Origin: Candidatus Sumerlaeota bacterium
GTDB taxonomy: Bacteria > Sumerlaeota > Sumerlaeia > SLMS01 > JAHLLQ01
DNA: 44,495 bases
Reading direction: 5' to 3'
Assembly (NCBI GenBank): GCA_030156535.1
Contig: JASGMJ010000031.1
Location: forward strand, 1 to 44,495
Shown: positions 8,848-15,941 of the stretch, piece after piece
How the letters are laid out: every line of letters begins with the position of its first letter
How positions within the stretch are numbered: the first letter of the stretch is position 1
Translations under genes and position numbers: made by a program
Notes under the pieces: generated by a model
Database searches by the model: none
What the model was told of the DNA's origin: nothing
The model's input: the letters and a program-made list of their open reading frames with translations, nothing else

Positions 8848-9432
8848 TCAATCCACCCGCCGGAACTCCACGTCCACGGCGTCCTGGCGCGGAGGCACTG
8901 GCGCCGAACGCACACGCGGGCCAGTAGCTTCCCTGGGCTCGGAGTGGTACGACCCCGGCTCGGCATCGTGCACCTTCGGCCCGCCTCCGCCACCGGCCTG
9001 CCATGTTTTGAAGAACACGCCCGGCCCCGCCACCGTCGCGCGCCCGGCGAAAGCCTTCTTCCCCCAGCCCATCAGAATGTTCGCGTAGAACTGGCGGCAC
9101 ACCGGAATCAGGGTCGAGAATCCGATCAGGTCCGTAATCAGTCCCGGCGTAATCAGGAACGCGCCCCCCAGCAGAATCATCACGCCGTCGGCCAGCGGCC
9201 GCGCGGGAAACTTCCCCCGCGCCAACTCGGCCTGCGCGCGCGCCAGCACGGCCACACCGGCGCGCTTGGCCATTGCCGACCCCAACACGGCCGAGACGAT
9301 CGTCACGAAAATCGTGAAGGGCCAATTCGTCCACTTTGCCAACTGGATGATCAGGAAGATCTCTGCCAGCGTAAAGACCGTGAACAGAAGGAACAGAATC
9401 GTTCCGATGGGCGGACGGCGGCGATGAGGCAC
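8848..9432 (-). CDS. fxsA: FxsA family membrane protein
   Basis: The 194-aa product starts at a GTG at 9430-9432, directly after the stop codon of the upstream gene. It has the typical FxsA layout: a first helix (GTILFLLFTVFTLAEIFLII), a short amphipathic part with KWTNWPFTI, then TIVSAVLGSAMAKRAG and the hallmark pair of helices with LLGGAFLITPGLITDLIGF. FxsA (suppressor of F exclusion of phage T7 when overproduced) is a small inner-membrane protein of unknown biochemical role. The C-terminal ~60 residues are hydrophilic, Gly/Pro-rich and poorly conserved in the family. Probably co-expressed with the phosphodiesterase in front of it. Confidence 0.9.
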   Translation of the reverse strand: MPHRRRPPIGTILFLLFTVFTLAEIFLIIQLAKWTNWPFTIFVTIVSAVLGSAMAKRAGVAVLARAQAELARGKFPARPLADGVMILLGGAFLITPGLITDLIGFSTLIPVCRQFYANILMGWGKKAFAGRATVAGPGVFFKTWQAGGGGGPKVHDAEPGSYHSEPREATGPRVRSAPVPPRQDAVDVEFRRVD

Positions 9433-9945
9433 TCAACTTCTCCGGGGTAATGTCCAGTCCAGCTTGTGCGAGCGGAACGTCAATTTATCCGAATCGCTCT
9501 CCCACGTCAGGACAACTACGGAAGGCACTTCGCGAAACCGGGGCCTGCCCGCCGGGCCCGGATTTACCACCCAAGTCCCGTCGTGACAGGCCTTGTACGC
9601 CTGATGGGTGTGGCCATACACGATCAGCCGCGCCCGTTGTGGGGCGAAATGCGCCGCCAGCCCCGGCCCCGGCGGATACCGGATGGAGACCAGATGGCTG
9701 TGCGTCACGAGCACTTTCCCGAAAGGCGCCTGGATCTCGCGCAACCCCGGCAGCCTCGGCGAAGGAGGATCGCAGTTCCCCGCCACGGCGTGGACGGGAG
9801 CCAGCACTTCCAGTTCATCCAGGATGTCCTCCCCCACCACGTCCCCCGCGTGAAAAATCGCCTCCACGCCCTCAAAGAGATCAAAGACACCGGGATGCAG
9901 GTGCCCATGCGTGTCGGAAATCAGACCAAAGCGGTGCGTCGTCAT
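9433..9945 (-). CDS. YfcE/MJ0936-type metallophosphoesterase
   Basis: A 170-aa enzyme of the calcineurin-like superfamily. All metal-binding motifs are visible in order: LISDTHGH (D-x-H, residues ~9-15), FHAGDVV (GD), VAGNCD (GNxD), LVTHSH and VYGHTH (GH-x-H). Length and motif spacing fit the YfcE/MJ0936 family, Mn-dependent phosphodiesterases with unclear natural substrate. ATG 9945 is chosen because the protein then begins MTTHRFGLISDTHG; the open frame continues 200 bp upstream but those codons look random. Its TGA abuts the GTG of fxsA with no gap, so coupled translation is likely. Confidence 0.88.
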   Translation of the reverse strand: MTTHRFGLISDTHGHLHPGVFDLFEGVEAIFHAGDVVGEDILDELEVLAPVHAVAGNCDPPSPRLPGLREIQAPFGKVLVTHSHLVSIRYPPGPGLAAHFAPQRARLIVYGHTHQAYKACHDGTWVVNPGPAGRPRFREVPSVVVLTWESDSDKLTFRSHKLDWTLPRRS

Positions 9946-10166
9946 GGCGGGAGAGGTGCTCCTGAGCGGATAGCATGCACTTTCGCGCGGCATGCTGCCG
10001 CCCCGGGGACCAAAATGCCAGCCGATTCCGGGAAAAGGCACGCGCGTCGCTGACAGAACCCGGGGCAGTCGCACTCCGCGAGCACTTTCCCTTTGCCGTT
10101 GCTCGCGTTGGCAAGGCTCCGTACCATTCCTTGTTGGCTTGCCCACTGCCCTCCCGGGAGTTGTCC
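9946..10166 (+). promoter_or_regulatory. Divergent intergenic region with candidate sigma70 promoter (10099-10127)
   Basis: This non-coding stretch separates the minus phosphodiesterase from the plus TPR/pseudo-caspase/protease operon. TTGCTC at 10099-10104 and TACCAT at 10122-10127 are 17 bp apart, a fair match to a sigma70-type promoter for the operon. A GGGAG ribosome site at 10156-10160 lies 6 bp before the GTG at 10167 and decides that start. No operator was recognised. Confidence 0.35.
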
Positions 10167-11195
10167 GTGCTCGACCGCGTCAGAAATGCACATCGAAACA
10201 CCCTGCGCGCCTGCGCCGTGACGGCGTGCGCCCTTCTGACCGCCTCCGCCGTCCAGGCGATCGAGCCTTCGGAAGAACGCTACCTGCTCCCCGAAGGCTG
10301 GAGCGCCCCGGCCGTCGAGACCGTCTTCCCCGCGCCCGCCACGTTGGCCGAGGCACCCGCGACGCCCGCCCAGCGCGACGCCTGGCACGCCTATGTGCGC
10401 GCCGCCGTGCGCTTCGAAACGGCCCGCATCATGGAGAGCGAGAAGGAACTCGAAGCCGCAATGGCCGCGACACCGGACAACCCGGCCATCATTCTGCGCT
10501 TCGCCGACCTGCTGACGGCGACGAATCAGCCCCAGCGCAGCGCGACCCTGCTCGACAAGTTGCTGGAGAAGGACCCGGAGAACGCCCGCGCCAGGCTGCT
10601 GCTCGCCCGGGCGCTCGACGTTCAGGGCTACGGCGAGGACGCCGCCCGCCAGTACGAGCAGGTTCTCCTCGTCCAGCCCGAGAATCTCGAAGCCCTCACC
10701 GCGCTGGCCACCAAGGCCTACGAGCGTGGCGCATGGGAGGAAGTTACCGACTACACCGACAAGGGACTCGCCATCCGCGAGGACGACCTGCAGCTCGTTC
10801 TCTATGGCGCCGCAGGGGCCACATTTCGTGGCGACACGGCAAAGGGATCGCTGCGCTGGACGCAGCTTATCCGCGCCCGCCCCATGCTCGCCGAACGCTT
10901 CACCATGACGCTCGAGGCCCTGCGCGACATGGGACGCGAGGACTTCGCGCGCGACCTGCTCACCGCAACCTACGCCTCGCTCCCCTCCGAGGAGCGTCTG
11001 CCCCAGGAGTTTGAAGTCACACTCGACCGCATCGGCGGGCACGAGGAGGTCTGCGAAGGCTACAGCAGCCTCATCGAAGCCAACCCCGACAACCGCGTTT
11101 TGTTCGACCACTACGTCGCCTATCTTGACCGCCAGCGCGATTGGGAGCGCCTCAATCAGGCTCGCGGCAAGTGGGGCAACCCGGAGTCTCAATGA
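10167..11195 (+). CDS. Exported tetratricopeptide-repeat protein
   Basis: 342 aa from GTG 10167, chosen because GGGAG sits 6 bp upstream and the protein then opens with a signal peptide (RNTLRACAVTACALLTASAVQA). The frame is open 190 bp further upstream, but that part overlaps the promoter region and is not protein-like. Residues ~100-330 are helical TPR units, e.g. NPAIILRFADLLTATNQPQRSA, shown in part as NPAIILRFADLL, then ENARARLLLARALDVQGYGE and ENLEALTALATKAYERGAWE. TPRs serve as protein-binding scaffolds. It is the first gene of a three-gene operon and its TGA overlaps the ATG of the pseudo-caspase (ATGA), so it most likely works with the next two products outside the cytoplasm. Confidence 0.8.
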   Translation: MLDRVRNAHRNTLRACAVTACALLTASAVQAIEPSEERYLLPEGWSAPAVETVFPAPATLAEAPATPAQRDAWHAYVRAAVRFETARIMESEKELEAAMAATPDNPAIILRFADLLTATNQPQRSATLLDKLLEKDPENARARLLLARALDVQGYGEDAARQYEQVLLVQPENLEALTALATKAYERGAWEEVTDYTDKGLAIREDDLQLVLYGAAGATFRGDTAKGSLRWTQLIRARPMLAERFTMTLEALRDMGREDFARDLLTATYASLPSEERLPQEFEVTLDRIGGHEEVCEGYSSLIEANPDNRVLFDHYVAYLDRQRDWERLNQARGKWGNPESQ

Positions 11196-12511
11196 ACATC
11201 CTACGCCGCACGGCCCTTGCCTGCGCCCTGATCGCCTCCACTCTTCCAACGCTTGCACCCATCGCCTTGGCGGGCGAACGCGTCCCCGCAGCCGAAGCAC
11301 GCGCCCTTCTCGCCACCAACGGCAACGATCCCGCGCAGTCCGCCGGTCTGTTCGTCGGCATCAATGACTTCGACGATCCCGCCGTGCTGGACAACGCCTG
11401 GGCCGTGGACGACGCCATTGATCTGGCCGCGGCGTTCCACGAGTGCGGCGCACTCGACGCCGCGAACATCCGTCTCGTCCTCGCGGGGGAGCCAAAGAAG
11501 CCGGAAACGGCCGAACGGCTGGAAAGCCTGAAGGAAGCGGGCGCGCTCGTTTCCCCGGCCACGCTCGGTGCGTTCGTCGATCTGCTCGACGAAACGCCCG
11601 CACACACGGGCCCCGGCGGAACGATGATCGTCTTCCTCGGCACGCACGGATTCGAAACCGCCCGCGCGGGCGCGGTCATGCTGGCCGACTCGCGCCAAGC
11701 CTACCTGCCCGTCACCGGCCTGCCGCTGCACACCATTCGCGAGGTCATGAAGACCGATGAAGCACACGAGCACGCCGCGCGCTGGCTGTTGCTGCTCGAC
11801 ACCGGCCGCGAACGCGCCCTTGCCGAGTCGTCCGACGACAAGCCCGTGAAGGCCGCCAATCCGATGAGCAAGGTCTTCGCCGAAAGCCTCGGCCGCGACC
11901 GCCACCTCGCCGTCCTGACAGCGACGGCGCCCGGCCAGGCCTCGCGCGAGGATGCGCAACGCCAGCAGGGTCTGTTCGCCGCCACGATCATCGACGGCCT
12001 GCGCGGCGCCGCGCCCACGGGCTCCGACGGCATCCTGCAACTCACCGAGCTCGCCGACTGGGCGAAAGAGAATCCCTCAGGCGAAGCGGACGAGACGCAA
12101 ACCGCGTACGCCATCCTTTCATCGGGGACGCGTGATCTCGCCCTCGCCGCAGAGAAAATCGACAACACCGCCCTCGAGGCTTTCGAAAGCGAGAAGAAGG
12201 TCCTTCTCAAGGCGCTCGACGACATCGCCGCCGACCCGCGCATCCTCGACGGCGCGGTGCGCGACGAAGTCCACGCCGCACTCGAAGCAGCCTCGCCCGG
12301 CAGCGCCGATGCGCTCGTCGCGAACCTGCAGCGCCTCCAGCGCGAAGGCGCCACCTACGCCGACGTTTTCGCCGCGTGGTGGAACAACGCGGGGCGCGAC
12401 AAGTTCGCCGCCTCCGCCTCTTCCACCGGCGAGCCGGACTGCACCACCACCATCGAGCAGGCACGCGAGCTTCTCGACACAATCAAGGAGGAGCTTAACA
12501 GCCAGCCATGA
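11192..12511 (+). CDS. Exported caspase-fold (C14-like) protein lacking the catalytic Cys
   Basis: 439 aa from ATG 11192 (GGAG 5 bp upstream; signal peptide MNILRRTALACALIAS...). The fold is that of the caspase/metacaspase group: SAGLFVGINDF strand, AVDDAIDLAAAFHECGA helix, IRLVLAG, then FLGTHGFE with the catalytic His (H152). The strand that should end in D-x-C-x-S reads LLLLDTGRE, so the nucleophile position (about residue 205) is Gly. Later PGQASRED and GLFAATIIDGLRG match the usual 'S.....E.....GxFTxxLL.gL' part. Residues ~330-439 are helical. It is therefore likely a non-proteolytic pseudo-enzyme or binding module. It overlaps both neighbours by 4 bp. Family call good; loss of activity is inferred from the missing Cys. 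Confidence 0.78.
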   Translation: MNILRRTALACALIASTLPTLAPIALAGERVPAAEARALLATNGNDPAQSAGLFVGINDFDDPAVLDNAWAVDDAIDLAAAFHECGALDAANIRLVLAGEPKKPETAERLESLKEAGALVSPATLGAFVDLLDETPAHTGPGGTMIVFLGTHGFETARAGAVMLADSRQAYLPVTGLPLHTIREVMKTDEAHEHAARWLLLLDTGRERALAESSDDKPVKAANPMSKVFAESLGRDRHLAVLTATAPGQASREDAQRQQGLFAATIIDGLRGAAPTGSDGILQLTELADWAKENPSGEADETQTAYAILSSGTRDLALAAEKIDNTALEAFESEKKVLLKALDDIAADPRILDGAVRDEVHAALEAASPGSADALVANLQRLQREGATYADVFAAWWNNAGRDKFAASASSTGEPDCTTTIEQARELLDTIKEELNSQP

Positions 12512-14004
12512 CTCATCGCCTTCCCCTCCACCTGCTACTCTTTCTCGCCGCCCTGCTGCTTCCCCTGGCCGCACCCGCGCAAACGCCCCTCGCCCAGGAG
12601 GACGAGGACTTCCTGCGCTTTGTCGACGCCGCCGCGGAACTGTACTACGAACTCCAGAGCAGCTACGTCGAGGACATCGACCGCCGCGAAGTGCTCGAGA
12701 GCGCCCTCGAAGGCATGATCCGGCCGCTCGACGAGCACAGCCAGTACATGACGCCCGACATTCTCGACCAGCTCAACCGCGACACCTCGGGAACGTTCTC
12801 GGGCATCGGCATCCACATCAGCATGCGCCAGGGGCTCCCCACGGTGATCGCGCCGATTCCGGGCACGCCCGCCGCCAAGGCAGGTCTCCTGCCCTGGGAC
12901 CGCATCATCGAAATCGACGGTGAATCCGCCGAAGAATTGGACCTGCTCACCGTCGTCGACAAGATCACCGGCCCGGAGGGAACGCTCGTCGAACTCACCG
13001 TTTTCCGCTCCGGTGAGACCGAACCGCTGCTCTTCACCATCGAGCGCGGCCGCATCGAAATCGAGAGCGTCTACCATCAGATGCTCGACGACAGCGTCGG
13101 GCACATCCGCATCGCCCGCTTCAGCGAAAACACCGCCGCCCACTTCGCTGCAGCCTTTGACGACCTCAAGGCCAAGGGCGCCAAAGCCCTCGTCATCGAC
13201 GTGCGCTTCAACACCGGAGGCCTTCTTCGCGAAGCCATCGACCTCACCGACCTCTTTGTCCCCAAGGGCCAGATCATCGTTTCCACCAAGGGCCGCAACG
13301 GGCGCCAGAACCGCGAGTACCTCGCCGATCACGACGCCACGATCACCATGCCCATGGCTGTGCTCGTGAACGAAGGAACCGCGTCGGCGTCCGAAATTCT
13401 CGCCGGCGCCCTCCAGGACCACGGCCTCGCCACCATCATCGGCCCCGAAGGCAAGAACACCTTCGGCAAGGGCTCGGTGCAGACCGTCATGACACTCGAC
13501 AATCCCATCGAAGTCACCGAAGCGGGCAACCCGCGCAACTCGGCCCTGCGCCTGACCACCGCGAAATACTACACGCCCAGCGGCCGCACGATCCACCACC
13601 TCGGCATCTCCCCCGATCTCTACGTCCGCATCCCCGACGGGCACTTGCGCAACCTGCTCCAGCGCGGACTGCTCGGTGACCCAAGCGTCACCAGCTCGCC
13701 CGACGAGGAAACCGAACCGTTCTTTGACCTGGAACTCGAAGCCGCACGGCGCCACTTGCGCGACGAACTCGGCGTGGAAACACCCGCTCTCGACGACGAC
13801 ATCACCCTCGTCGTCACGACGCGCGAGGAATTCGAGAAGAAACGCGATGAGTTGCTCGTGAAGCTGACCGAGGCCGAAGCACTCCTCGAATCCGTCGCCC
13901 CCGACTGCCCCGATTACCCCGAAGCACGCGCCATGCGCACCGAAGCTCGCTGGCTCCGCCGCGCCCTGGAACCCGAGAAACAGGAAAACGGCGAGGAAGA
14001 GTAA
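12508..14004 (+). CDS. ctpA: S41 C-terminal-processing peptidase (CtpA-like)
   Basis: 498 aa with a signal peptide (residues 1-24). A helical N-terminal part leads into GTFSGIGIHISMRQG and a PDZ domain (residues ~95-180; GTPAAKAGLLPWDRIIEIDG). The catalytic core contains VRFNTGGLL, the Ser in NEGTASASEIL (S295) and the Lys in TFGKGSVQ (K321, with Q325), the Ser-Lys dyad plus Gln of Ctp proteases. YYTPSGRTIHHLGISPD closes the domain. The last ~100 residues are charged and helical. Such periplasmic proteases trim or degrade proteins from the C-terminus, often with a TPR partner (as NlpI does for Prc). ATG overlaps the previous stop; the TPR gene two places upstream may be the adaptor (inference). 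Confidence 0.92.
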   Translation: MTHRLPLHLLLFLAALLLPLAAPAQTPLAQEDEDFLRFVDAAAELYYELQSSYVEDIDRREVLESALEGMIRPLDEHSQYMTPDILDQLNRDTSGTFSGIGIHISMRQGLPTVIAPIPGTPAAKAGLLPWDRIIEIDGESAEELDLLTVVDKITGPEGTLVELTVFRSGETEPLLFTIERGRIEIESVYHQMLDDSVGHIRIARFSENTAAHFAAAFDDLKAKGAKALVIDVRFNTGGLLREAIDLTDLFVPKGQIIVSTKGRNGRQNREYLADHDATITMPMAVLVNEGTASASEILAGALQDHGLATIIGPEGKNTFGKGSVQTVMTLDNPIEVTEAGNPRNSALRLTTAKYYTPSGRTIHHLGISPDLYVRIPDGHLRNLLQRGLLGDPSVTSSPDEETEPFFDLELEAARRHLRDELGVETPALDDDITLVVTTREEFEKKRDELLVKLTEAEALLESVAPDCPDYPEARAMRTEARWLRRALEPEKQENGEEE

Positions 14005-14247
14005 CCGGAAGAGAAGTTCTCAGTCCTCAGTTTTCGGTTTTCAGTTCAGTGGGGCGAGGTTCGTTCTTGGTGGTTGGTGGTTCAAGCAGGCGCACTCTTC
14101 CGAAGAACGAGTGCGCCGCTGTCAGTCAAGGGATGGAGTCCCGCAGGGACGACTGATCGATTGCTGCAAAGAGAACCGTCCTCTTGGCAGCATCCACGAC
14201 AAGCTTCCGAGACTGCCTTCGAGCGGTTCCTCTTGCAGTGAAAGTCC
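14005..14247. repeat. Intergenic gap with two dispersed-repeat copies
   Basis: No gene is seen between the convergent protease and ugd genes. 14013-14050 is an inverted copy of an A-rich repeat: CGGTTTTCAGT at 14035-14045 is the exact inverse of ACTGAAAACCG at 28859-28869 and matches 24230-24240. 14123-14155 holds a hairpin: CAGTC (14123-14127) faces GACTG (14151-14155) and encloses the perfect palindromic core GTCCC-GCA-GGGAC (14138-14150). The core resembles the CATCCC-TGC-GGGATG hairpin at 20556-20570. No T-run follows, so this is not a classical terminator. Confidence 0.55.
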
Positions 14248-15564
14248 CTACTTCCGGCCGTTCAGCAACGGCGGGCGGCCGATGCTGATGTAGTCGAAGC
14301 CCAGGCGCTTCATCCGCTCCAGCGTCTGGATGTTGCGGCCGTCGAAGATCAACGGGCGCTTCATCAGGTCGCGCACCTTCTCGTAATTCAGCAGCTTGAA
14401 TTCATTCCACTCGGTCATCACGACGAGGGCGTCCGCGCCTTCGGAGCACGCGTAGGCGTTCGCGGCATACTCGACGCCGGCGGGGAGGACTTCCTTCGCC
14501 TTCTCGACCGCCACGGGATCGTAGGCGACCACGTGCGCGCCCGCATCGAGCAGCGCCTTGATGACTTCCACGCTCTTGGCCTCGCGCATGTCGTCCGTGT
14601 TCGGCTTGAACGCCAGCCCCAGCACGGCCACGCGCTTGCCCTTCACCTCGCCCATGAATTCGTGAATCCGGCGGATGAAGCGCGGCGTGCGATCATGGTT
14701 CACCTTTGTGACGGCATCGAGGATCAGCGTGTCCTCGCCCAGCGCCTTCGCCTTGTGGTTCAGCGAATCAACATCCTTCGGAAAGCACGACCCGCCATAG
14801 CCCAGGCCAGCGTTCAGGAATTCCTTGCCGATGCGCTGGTCGAATCCCATGCCCTTGGCGACAAAGGAAACGTCGGCGCCCGTCTTCTCGCACACGTTTG
14901 CCATCGCGTTGATGAAGGAAATCTTGGTGGCCAGGAAGGCATTGCTCGCGTACTTGATGAGCTCGGCGCTCGGGACGTCGGTGATGAGCATGGGGCGTTC
15001 GAGCGGCGCGTACAGCTCCAGCAGCGCCATCGCGACTTCCTGCTTGGGCGCACCGATCACGATGCGGTCGGGCTCGAAGCTGTCCTTGATCGCATCGCCT
15101 TCCTTCAGGAACTCGGGGTTCGAGACGACGTCAAATTCGCTCTCCGGCTTCTTGTGCTTCTCGATGATGCTGCGCACAAAGCCACCCGTGCCGACGGGCA
15201 CCGTGGACTTGTTCACGACGATGGTGTAATCCGTCATCGCCTCGGCGATTTCCTTGGCGGCGGCTGCGACGTAGGACAAATCCGTCGAGCCATCGGGGGC
15301 CGGTGGCGTGCCGACAGCAATGAAGACGACCTTCGCGTTGCGCACGGCGTCGCCGATCGAGGTGGTGAACGTCAAACGCCCGTCCTCCTGGTTGCGCTCG
15401 ACCATTTCCTCCAGACCGGGCTCGTAGATTGGCATCTCGTTGCGCTTGAGCATTTCGACTTTGCGGGCATCCTTGTCCACGCAAACGACGTCGTTTCCCA
15501 TGTCGGAAAAGACTGCTCCTGTCACGAGTCCCACGTATCCGGTGCCAATCACGCAAACATTCAT
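14248..15564 (-). CDS. ugd: UDP-glucose 6-dehydrogenase
   Basis: 438 aa, a normal length for the family. It oxidises UDP-glucose to UDP-glucuronate with 2 NAD+. The N-terminal Rossmann motif is VIGTGYVGLVTG; substrate and catalytic motifs are VGTPPAPDGSTDL, NKSTVPVGT, SNPEFLKEGDA, the helix ELIKYASNAFLATKISF, and GYGGSCFPKDVDS with the catalytic Cys260. The C-terminal UDP-binding domain begins GLAFKPNTDDMREA. ATG 15564 has GGAG about 11 bp upstream. Standing alone on the minus strand, it can supply glucuronate or derived sugars to the polysaccharide made by the 2656-8645 block or to lipopolysaccharide. Confidence 0.97.
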   Translation of the reverse strand: MNVCVIGTGYVGLVTGAVFSDMGNDVVCVDKDARKVEMLKRNEMPIYEPGLEEMVERNQEDGRLTFTTSIGDAVRNAKVVFIAVGTPPAPDGSTDLSYVAAAAKEIAEAMTDYTIVVNKSTVPVGTGGFVRSIIEKHKKPESEFDVVSNPEFLKEGDAIKDSFEPDRIVIGAPKQEVAMALLELYAPLERPMLITDVPSAELIKYASNAFLATKISFINAMANVCEKTGADVSFVAKGMGFDQRIGKEFLNAGLGYGGSCFPKDVDSLNHKAKALGEDTLILDAVTKVNHDRTPRFIRRIHEFMGEVKGKRVAVLGLAFKPNTDDMREAKSVEVIKALLDAGAHVVAYDPVAVEKAKEVLPAGVEYAANAYACSEGADALVVMTEWNEFKLLNYEKVRDLMKRPLIFDGRNIQTLERMKRLGFDYISIGRPPLLNGRK

Positions 15565-15941
15565 TCTCGATCACTCTCCATCGTATCTGGTCGGAGTCGT
15601 TGCGCCGAAGGATCCCTCCCAGGGACCGAAAAATCCGGCGAAACAGCGCGCTGCCAGCCCATGCAGGCCAACGGCAGGCCATTGGCGAGGGGCGGCCCAA
15701 GGGTGTCCAGCGAAAAGCCCCCCAGGAAAACGAGACCCGCATGCGAAAGGGGAAGAAGACTTGAATTGCCTATCACGAAAGTCCCGGCCGCACGGAGCGA
15801 AGTTGTATCTCTCCTTTTTTTAGAATGCCCGATTTTGAGTTGGCGCGGGAGCGGACTCGTCCTAGAATGGAGAGGTAGTGGTCGAACGGCGACCGGGGGA
15901 TTCCGCCGCCCATCCGTCATTCTTTCTTCAAGGGGGCTCTC
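15565..15941 (+). promoter_or_regulatory. Divergent intergenic region; candidate promoter 15840-15868
   Basis: This 377-bp gap between the divergent ugd and the FGE-like gene has no credible ORF. For the plus gene, TTGGCG (15840-15845) and TAGAAT (15863-15868) are separated by 17 bp, a good sigma70-type match. AAGGGGG at 15928-15934 is the ribosome site, 7 bp before ATG 15942. A T-rich tract lies at about 15813-15821. The ugd promoter was not resolved. Confidence 0.4.
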
